Source: an uncultured Eggerthellaceae bacterium (GTDB lineage: Bacteria > Actinomycetota > Coriobacteriia > Coriobacteriales > Eggerthellaceae). Taken from it: DNA of 29,659 nt. The translations under genes and the position numbers were made by a program. Shown in pieces: positions 25,084 through 29,659 of this stretch (positions within the stretch are counted from its first letter, which is position 1; every line of letters begins with the position of its first letter). The notes beneath the pieces were generated by a model. It searched no databases. It was not told the DNA's origin and saw only the letters and a program-made list of their open reading frames with translations. The stretch is from NCBI GenBank assembly GCA_910588985.1, contig CAJURO010000014.1:1-29659 (forward strand), given 5' to 3'.

Positions 25084-25127
25084 ATGCTTCTGCATTGCAT
25101 AAGTATACTACTTTGCCACAGAAGCAT
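25084..25127. promoter_or_regulatory. inverted repeat around the higBA promoter (candidate HigA operator)
   Basis: ATGCTTCTG (25084-25092) and CAGAAGCAT (25119-25127) are a perfect 9-bp inverted repeat with 26 bases between. One arm covers part of the -35, and the other lies downstream of the -10. HigA-type antitoxins often bind such repeats to autoregulate. Confidence 0.5.
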
Positions 25128-25130
25128 CAA
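25102..25130 (-). promoter_or_regulatory. higBA promoter
   Basis: On the minus strand TTGATG and TATACT are exactly 17 bases apart, about 35 bases upstream of the higB start. It sits at the edge of an AT-rich segment. Confidence 0.75.
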
Positions 25131-25140
25131 TCATTTATTG

Positions 25141-25260
25141 ACAATAACAGTCTGATGATACCGTATTTTATTTGTATAAGAGCATTTATCTATATATGTT
25201 TAATGTTTTTCGTGTATATATGGGATTTTACGTCAAAATTTCTTATTGCTATTATTCTAG
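25141..25260. other. AT-rich non-coding segment
   Basis: By count, 30 of 120 bases are G or C (25%), far below the rest of the window. I see no gene. It lies between the higBA promoter and the end of the second DUF4230 gene, and probably came with the toxin-antitoxin locus or is a recombination point. Confidence 0.6.
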
Positions 25261-25264
25261 GCTC

Positions 25265-25318
25265 GAAAGCATCCTTTTGAGCTTCGCTTCGCCCTTGCTG
25301 AAATCTATGAATGCTTTC
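25265..25318. repeat. near-perfect inverted repeat downstream of DUF4230 copy 2
   Basis: GAAAGCATCC (25265-25274) and GAATGCTTTC (25309-25318) pair in nine of ten positions around a 34-base gap. It could form a stem at the end of the DUF4230 transcript, but it has no T tract. Confidence 0.35.
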
Positions 25319-25324
25319 AAGAAT

Positions 25325-25334
25325 CCCCCCCCCC
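25325..25334. repeat. homopolymer tract of ten C
   Basis: Ten cytosines in a row (G10 on the minus strand) lie nine bases past the stop of the second DUF4230 gene. Such tracts slip during replication. Here it is outside a coding frame. Confidence 0.7.
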
Positions 25335-25343
25335 AAGAAATGC

Positions 25344-25982
25344 TTATTGCTGCGGTTCCCTCCATTGGAATTGGACCGTGTATTGCCCGCCGAGAGCTAT
25401 GTTGAACATATCGCGGATATCTTCTTCGGCGTTCGTCTTAGCTTCATCCATGAGGCCACCCTCGATTGCCTCCGCCTCGCTCATTTCCATGCAAAGGCGC
25501 TGGAACTCATCCACGTCTTCGATATGAATAGGATTAAGCACATTGTTGTTCTCTTCTAGAACACCAGATTTGTCCATGTTCGGTGTATTCGAAATAATGT
25601 AAGGCTGATCGAGCGTGACGGTGATCGTATTTCCGAACTGCCCGTAATCAGCATGCTCAAGGTCGACACCCGCCTTGATTGTTCCTACATAGCGATACCA
25701 GAAGCTCTTCCAAGTCAAGGGAATGTCAAACCACCCAAAGAACGAGTTGGCATCAGAGAACTTATCTGTGATGTTGTAATCCTGAGAGGCACTGACCAAC
25801 TCGTTTTTCTGAACGATCCTCTCGAACACCACTGATGCAGTGATCTCGTGCTCATCTTCAGGATTGAAATTCTGAAAGAATATGGTTCCTGCAACACCAA
25901 GCACAAGGCCAACGAGCAGCCCAACACCTGCGATCTTCGCTTTCGCGCCAAGCTTCTTGAAATCAATCTTCTTTGCCACCAT
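25344..25982 (-). CDS. DUF4230-like membrane-anchored protein (copy 2)
   Basis: This 212-residue protein has a basic N-terminus, one membrane helix (VGLLVGLVLGVAGTIFF) and a DUF4230-like domain: SVVFERIVQKNELVSASQDYNITDK, FWYRYVGTIKAGVDLEH, QPYIISNTPNM and GLMDEAKTNAEEDIRDMF. It is closely similar to copy 1, while the membrane helices differ more. The ATG has AAGGAG five bases upstream. It follows the 58-residue membrane protein by 27 bases and is probably cotranscribed with it. The protein should be outward-facing with one anchor. The biochemical role is unknown. Confidence 0.85.
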   Translation of the reverse strand: MVAKKIDFKKLGAKAKIAGVGLLVGLVLGVAGTIFFQNFNPEDEHEITASVVFERIVQKNELVSASQDYNITDKFSDANSFFGWFDIPLTWKSFWYRYVGTIKAGVDLEHADYGQFGNTITVTLDQPYIISNTPNMDKSGVLEENNNVLNPIHIEDVDEFQRLCMEMSEAEAIEGGLMDEAKTNAEEDIRDMFNIALGGQYTVQFQWREPQQ

Positions 25983-26009
25983 GTTTTCTCCTTCAGTGAG
26001 TCGATAAGA

Positions 26010-26186
26010 TCAAGCGAAAAGGATCGCGATCAAACAGAAAACAATGCCTCCAATAGCGAGCACAAGAATCGAGAGCCCCAAAAAAAAGCCGAGAATGCTC
26101 TTGCCACAACCTATACGCACATCCAGTCTTCTTCTGGTCACCTCAAGCTCCTTATCGAACCCCTTCTCTTTGTCTTTTGGCTTCAT
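26010..26186 (-). CDS. 58-residue single-pass membrane protein
   Basis: This short frame is 58 codons. It starts MKPKDKEKGFDKELEVTRRR, a charged segment, and ends in one hydrophobic stretch (about residues 31-58: LGFFLGLSILVLAIGGIVF and onward). AAAAGG lies eight bases before the ATG. It lies 27 bases upstream of DUF4230 copy 2 and diverges from the XRE gene over 42 bases. No family is recognised. The intact frame, ribosome-binding site and tight placement support a real gene. Confidence 0.65.
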   Translation of the reverse strand: MKPKDKEKGFDKELEVTRRRLDVRIGCGKSILGFFLGLSILVLAIGGIVFCLIAILFA

Positions 26187-26201
26187 TTATGAAGCCTTTT
26201 C

Positions 26202-26219
26202 GCACATACTAGCACATAC
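26202..26219. promoter_or_regulatory. direct repeats GCACATAC with extended -10 (candidate XRE operator)
   Basis: GCACATAC occurs at 26202-26209 and 26212-26219, a ten-base period. On the minus strand TGC-TAGTAT (26206-26214) overlaps the repeats and could be the -10 for the small membrane protein and DUF4230 genes. The layout suggests a regulator site. Confidence 0.5.
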
Positions 26220-26228
26220 GCTTACAGC

Positions 26229-26444
26229 ATGGATATTGAACAGAAAAGGCAAGTGCTCGGAAGCGCGATCCGCCAGCGCAGAGAGAAGCAGGGGCTCTCC
26301 CAGGAAAAGCTCGCTCTCATGGTCGGCAGCAGCAAATCCCATATCTGGCGCATCGAGACAGGACGCGTAGGAGTCGGCATCGATGACCTCTCAAGGATCG
26401 CAGATGCCCTCGATACGGAAGTTCGCGAACTGCTAACCTTCTAG
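26229..26444 (+). CDS. small XRE-family helix-turn-helix regulator
   Basis: This 71-residue protein is almost wholly an XRE/Cro-type helix-turn-helix: LGSAIRQRREKQGLSQEKLALMVGSSKSHIWRIETG then DDLSRIADALDTEVRELL. It should bind DNA as a dimer. The ATG has no clear ribosome-binding site. It diverges from the small membrane protein gene, and its promoter region contains the repeats at 26202-26219, which it may bind. Its last 12 bases overlap the end of the MerR gene on the other strand. Confidence 0.88.
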   Translation: MDIEQKRQVLGSAIRQRREKQGLSQEKLALMVGSSKSHIWRIETGRVGVGIDDLSRIADALDTEVRELLTF

Positions 26445-27533
26445 ATCCAACCCATCTCTTTCCAGCCCATCGGCCTCTTCCCTTGCCTCTGCAGACCCCA
26501 TCAATGAGAGTACCGCACGCATGCCTGCTAGCTCGTTGCCGTTAAGCGTGATTGCGCCTTTTGGATCAAGATACTTCCTCAACTCTTCATCCTCTACGAT
26601 GCCAGCCAGATAATCGATGACAGAAGACGCAAGCTCGACCATCTCTACCTTGATCGCCATATCACCGACTCGCGAATCCTCTTCTGAAGAAACGCCCATG
26701 CGTTCGCAAATATCAAACACAAGCGATGTAGCCTCATCAGCAGCAAGGATGATGTCGCTTTGCGCATGCTTCGCCACCTCGCTGATCTTCGGTCCCAGCT
26801 CAAGAGCAAGGCGCTTCATCCAGACATAGAACGCAGACATCTGAAGGTCCCCTGACGCTGCTTCGCCGCCGACCTCCTCGACAACAGCAGAGATAAGGCT
26901 GTCATCTTCGAAAATAGCCCAAAAGCCTAGGTACCCGCTTTCTGAGATCGGTACGATCCGCTCATCCCACCATGCGCAGAAGCGCTCTATCTGACGCTCC
27001 ACCCCAGCGAACCCTTCCTCCTCGCCTATGGTCGAAAGATCGTTGATGATATCTACAAGCTCCTCGAACACCTCGTCGAACTCTTCTTCGGAATAGCCCT
27101 CGATCCGTGCGATCCCTTCTTGGTACACCGGGGTCTCGCGCACCATATCGGCAAAAGCATCGATATCGCTTGGCCCGCAAGCGAGTCCTTCGAACAGCTC
27201 GGTATCGGTGATATCAACGAATTTCGCGAAGAGGATAAGGTTGCGCAAGCGATTCTCCTCGCGCTTGATCTCCTCTATCTTCGCCTCGAGAAGCCCTATC
27301 ATGCCTGCTTTGTCATCATCAAGGATAGCCTTGATCTCCTTGAGCTTGAAATCGTAGGCTCTCAAAACGACGATCCGCTTCAGCCGCTCGATATCATCCT
27401 CGGAATAGAGCTTGCGATTGTTCGAGATCCCCTCTCCTGTCTTCATAGGACACAGCAGCCCCTTCTCGTCATAGTCGCGCAGCATTGCACGGGTAACGCC
27501 CGTCATGGCTTCGACTTCCCCTACGGTCCACAT
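26433..27533 (-). CDS. MerR-family transcriptional regulator with long ligand or helical domain
   Basis: This 366-residue protein starts with a MerR DNA-binding head (about residues 1-70: MWTVGEVEAMTGVTRAMLRDYDEKGLL, NNRKLYSEDDIERLKRIVVLRAYDFKLKEIKAIL). A coiled-coil-like connector (about 75-105) follows, then an acidic helical region of about 250 residues. There are two or three Cys, too few and scattered for a classical metal-responsive MerR. It may sense an organic molecule, as TipA-type members do. AAGGAGGTG lies eight bases before the ATG. It is a separate transcription unit from the XRE gene, with which it converges. Confidence 0.88.
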   Translation of the reverse strand: MWTVGEVEAMTGVTRAMLRDYDEKGLLCPMKTGEGISNNRKLYSEDDIERLKRIVVLRAYDFKLKEIKAILDDDKAGMIGLLEAKIEEIKREENRLRNLILFAKFVDITDTELFEGLACGPSDIDAFADMVRETPVYQEGIARIEGYSEEEFDEVFEELVDIINDLSTIGEEEGFAGVERQIERFCAWWDERIVPISESGYLGFWAIFEDDSLISAVVEEVGGEAASGDLQMSAFYVWMKRLALELGPKISEVAKHAQSDIILAADEATSLVFDICERMGVSSEEDSRVGDMAIKVEMVELASSVIDYLAGIVEDEELRKYLDPKGAITLNGNELAGMRAVLSLMGSAEAREEADGLERDGLDLEG

Positions 27534-27601
27534 CTAACCAGCACCTCCTTAAAGGCAAAGTCTAAACCGTGAGGCCGCCTCAGGGTCAAGGGTTATAGTG
27601 T

Positions 27602-27783
27602 AGTATCGAGGAACTTTTTGACTACCATTGAAGTTCACTCGGAGATGAGAGGAATGATCAGAGATGAACTCAACAGATATGATGCTCATTTCGCGCAAGC
27701 CAACGCATCCTGGTGAGATGCTCCGAGAAGAATTCCTTCCCGACTATGGAATGAGAGCATCCTGTCATCGATTGGCAGCGTAG
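27602..27783 (+). pseudogene. remnant of a second higBA locus
   Basis: 27602-27631 encodes SIEELFDYH and a stop, like the end of a HigB toxin. From 27664 a HigA-like N-terminus reads MNSTDMMLISRKPTHPGEMLREEFLPDYGM, then loses similarity and stops at 27781-27783. The remaining antitoxin domain and most of the toxin are missing. Its end overlaps the carbonic-anhydrase-like gene, so a deletion at this point is likely. Confidence 0.6.
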
Positions 27784-28295
27784 CCTTCCTCGAGCAGGCC
27801 CTGCTCCGCTAGGTCCTTGCCAATACGCACATATTCAGCTGCATTGTCGGCAATGCTTTCGAGTTCCTCTTCGGTAAGCTTGCGGATAGCTTTGGCGGGT
27901 GAGCCGATAACGAGCATCCCGTCGGGAATATCCGCTTTGCCCGTGACCAGAGCACCAGCCCCAACAAGGCAGCGCTCGCCGATCCGAGCTCCATCAAGCA
28001 CGATAGCCCCCATGCCAATGAGCGAGCCATTGCCGATGGTACAACCATGAAGGATAGCGCCGTGGCCAACGGATACATCGTCGCCGATGATGGTATCGGC
28101 ATCCATGGGCACATGGATGCAGGCAAGCTCCTGCACATTCGTCCGATCGCCGATGATGATCTTGCGATCCAGATCCCCGCGCAGCGTAGCGTTGAAGAGG
28201 ATCGTGGCATCGGCTCCTATCTCCACATCGCCTACAACAGTAGCGTTGCGCGCGATACGCGCACTTGGCGATAGATTCGGCTCTCTTCCATCCAT
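27765..28295 (-). CDS. gamma-carbonic-anhydrase-like protein (left-handed beta-helix)
   Basis: This 176-residue protein is built of hexapeptide repeats (IGDRTNV, IGNGSLIGMGAIVLDGARIGERCLVGAGALV), the left-handed beta-helix of gamma-class carbonic anhydrases and relatives. Three histidines (H61, H78, H83) sit in the places of the metal ligands of the Methanosarcina enzyme (ELACIHV and VGHGAILHG). It may hydrate CO2 or be a non-catalytic family member. The C-terminal helix is of usual length. The gene is separated from the upstream ferredoxin by a strong terminator hairpin. Its end overlaps the higA remnant. Confidence 0.9.
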   Translation of the reverse strand: MDGREPNLSPSARIARNATVVGDVEIGADATILFNATLRGDLDRKIIIGDRTNVQELACIHVPMDADTIIGDDVSVGHGAILHGCTIGNGSLIGMGAIVLDGARIGERCLVGAGALVTGKADIPDGMLVIGSPAKAIRKLTEEELESIADNAAEYVRIGKDLAEQGLLEEGYAANR

Positions 28296-28333
28296 GGATT
28301 CCCCCTTTAAGAGTAGATGAACCCATAATAGCG

Positions 28334-28361
28334 AACTGGGCGCCCTTGCGGGCGCCCAGTT
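28334..28361. terminator. strong hairpin between ferredoxin and carbonic-anhydrase-like genes
   Basis: AACTGGGCGCCC and GGGCGCCCAGTT pair perfectly over 12 bp around a 4-base loop. It lies a few bases past the ferredoxin stop. The T tract is weak on both sides, but the stem is strong enough for a terminator. Confidence 0.75.
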
Positions 28362-28364
28362 TCA

Positions 28365-28775
28365 TTACTTAGCAGCGTAGATCACACCGTGCTTCATCTC
28401 ATCGCTTTCAGGGAGTTCGAATGTATGGCATCCCTTCGCCTTACATCTTGCGAGGTTCACGCTGAATGCGCTTTCGGGATCATCCTCGTCACCATAGGCA
28501 AGTGCCTCCGTCGGGCAATCGTACACGCACATCAGTGGTTCGCCCTTTGCCTGACGCTCGGCACACCAGGTACACGTCTTATGATAGAGAGGTTGCCAGC
28601 TCATATGAAGGTCGGGATAAACACCAGCAGGTCGATCGATGCCCGCACCAGACCCTTTCGTCTCAATGGTGATACGGTACTCATCATCGGGAAGGTCATG
28701 GCAAACCTTGCAAGCCATGGCGCATGTCCAACACCCGATGCAGCGCTCCAGATCAACCAACATCTTCTTCGCCAT
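28365..28775 (-). CDS. 4Fe-4S ferredoxin subunit of a molybdopterin oxidoreductase
   Basis: This 136-residue protein has CIGCWTCAMAC (C12, C15, C18, C22) and CTWC...CVYDCP (C68, C71, C83, C87), enough for two 4Fe-4S clusters, with extra cysteines C25, C111 and C116. DmsB/NrfC-type subunits usually have four clusters and about 200 residues, so this is a short version. It should pass electrons to the catalytic subunit encoded four bases upstream. AAGGAGG of the ribosome-binding site spans the end of that gene. Confidence 0.9.
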   Translation of the reverse strand: MAKKMLVDLERCIGCWTCAMACKVCHDLPDDEYRITIETKGSGAGIDRPAGVYPDLHMSWQPLYHKTCTWCAERQAKGEPLMCVYDCPTEALAYGDEDDPESAFSVNLARCKAKGCHTFELPESDEMKHGVIYAAK

Positions 28776-28779
28776 GACT

Positions 28780-29659
28780 CTAGGCCTCCTTCACGATCGT
28801 AGTCTGCGGGTTTGGCGTGATCGCGCGATCGAACTTGCGAATATCACACCATGAATCCCAGTAGCAGTCCGTCGAGCCTGTAAGGGAGCTCATTGCCTCA
28901 ACATAAGGATTGGGATGATGTCCAGCAGCTAACCAATCCGCAAACCATTTGTCCTCAAGGGGTCCTTGCGAGTCTTGTCCCGCGCATTGATGAGTGATCT
29001 CTGCATACGTGCCTTCCTCGAACTGACGACGACGCCAGCCGAACCAGACATGCACCGTTCCATCAGGCACGCTCTCATCGAGCACAAGGCGTGTAACGAC
29101 ATGCCCGCGATCATTGAACACCTCGACCATCTCGCCTTCAGCAAGTCCAAGGCGCTTTGCCTGAGCAGGGTTCAAACGCGTCGCCGGCGTTTCGCCAGAA
29201 AGCTTCACGGTGATCGGGTCATCAGTGAAGCTTGACTGCATGAAGAACCTCTGGCGTCCTGTAAAGAGCTGATAGGGGTATTCTGTCGACTTGCCGATCT
29301 TGTTCGGCTCAAGCACCTTCGTGACCGCCATGCCAAGATCAGCAAGCTTCTCGGCATACATGATCTCCATGCGTCCCGTCTCGTTATCAAGGACTTCCGC
29401 TGGATTGAGATAAGGCGTGTACTTGGGCTCTGGAGGCGCAGCGGCGCGTATCATCTTCTCAGCCTTCAAGCGCTCATAGGTCACAGGCGGCTGTATGCCT
29501 GCAATCAGCGGATAAGGTGTTTGTAGGCGAATGTCGATGTACTCAGGAATGCTCATCGTGAAATACTCGCCAAGACCCACGCGTTTTGCAAGCTCGCTGA
29601 ACACCCAAACAGGTTCATGGCAATCTCCCTGCGGCTCGATAGCTGGCTCTTGCAAGATC
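28780..29659 (-). CDS. molybdopterin oxidoreductase catalytic subunit, C-terminal part (cut by window edge)
   Basis: The visible 293 or so residues are the C-terminal end of a DMSO-reductase-superfamily enzyme, with the molybdopterin dinucleotide-binding beta-barrel (YPYQLFTGRQRFFMQS, PATRLNPAQAKRLGLAEGEMVEVFNDRGHVVTRLVLDE, GTVHVWFGWRRRQFEEG). The signal peptide, any Fe-S head and the metal-ligand residue are beyond the right edge, so substrate and export are unknown. It precedes the ferredoxin subunit by four bases. In Eggerthellaceae such pairs act on sulfoxides, nitrate, catechols and others, and none can be chosen here. Confidence 0.9.
   Translation of the reverse strand, partial: ILQEPAIEPQGDCHEPVWVFSELAKRVGLGEYFTMSIPEYIDIRLQTPYPLIAGIQPPVTYERLKAEKMIRAAAPPEPKYTPYLNPAEVLDNETGRMEIMYAEKLADLGMAVTKVLEPNKIGKSTEYPYQLFTGRQRFFMQSSFTDDPITVKLSGETPATRLNPAQAKRLGLAEGEMVEVFNDRGHVVTRLVLDESVPDGTVHVWFGWRRRQFEEGTYAEITHQCAGQDSQGPLEDKWFADWLAAGHHPNPYVEAMSSLTGSTDCYWDSWCDIRKFDRAITPNPQTTIVKEA

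Noticed and set aside
25068..25130. Longer N-terminus for HigB from an upstream ATG
   Set aside because: It would run through the promoter and operator; the GGAG-preceded ATG at 25067 fits the family.

Overview
The window looks like chromosomal DNA from a member of the Coriobacteriia, probably Eggerthellaceae. I infer this from moderately high GC, a TsaB-RimI-TsaD fusion, Tat and hydrogenase-maturation genes together, a molybdopterin oxidoreductase with a small ferredoxin partner, and a HrcA/CIRCE-type groESL operon. No tool was run, so the family names rest on motifs read by eye.

Layout. 1-421: the end of a ribosomal-protein region (rpmJ cut by the window edge; infA with a TTG start). 716-937: a tRNA-Lys/tRNA-Gln pair behind a good sigma-70-type promoter. 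1099-2854 (+): a universal stress protein coupled to an MFS permease. 2953-6169 (-): a Cys/His-rich ArsP_2/manganese-type permease and groES-groEL with CIRCE, promoter and terminator. 6197-12331 (-): a giant secreted L,D-transpeptidase with about 11 GBS-Bsp-like repeats, followed directly by a sensor kinase and a NarL-type regulator. 12456-17340 (-): a run of amidohydrolase homologue, small membrane protein, tatA/B, tatC, hypA, hypB and nadE. 17422-21474 (-): the TsaB-RimI-TsaD fusion and a radical SAM protein. 21668-23866 (+): a DUF6020-like polytopic membrane protein.

The accessory part is 23740-27783. Two close DUF4230 paralogues flank a higBA toxin-antitoxin locus whose toxin frame carries an in-frame TGA. 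The second paralogue has a previously unlisted 58-residue membrane protein just upstream, which diverges over 42 bp from a small XRE regulator. That gap holds two GCACATAC repeats one helical turn apart. A MerR-type regulator follows, then the remains of a second higBA locus. About 120 bp upstream of higBA is only 25% GC.

27765-29659 (-): a gamma-carbonic-anhydrase-like protein, then a ferredoxin subunit and the C-terminal part of a molybdopterin oxidoreductase, separated by a strong hairpin terminator. Functionally, Tat and HypAB fit an anaerobe that exports folded metalloenzymes. The kinase/regulator with the transpeptidase suggests envelope sensing. The DUF4230/XRE region is the best candidate for an uncharacterised module.
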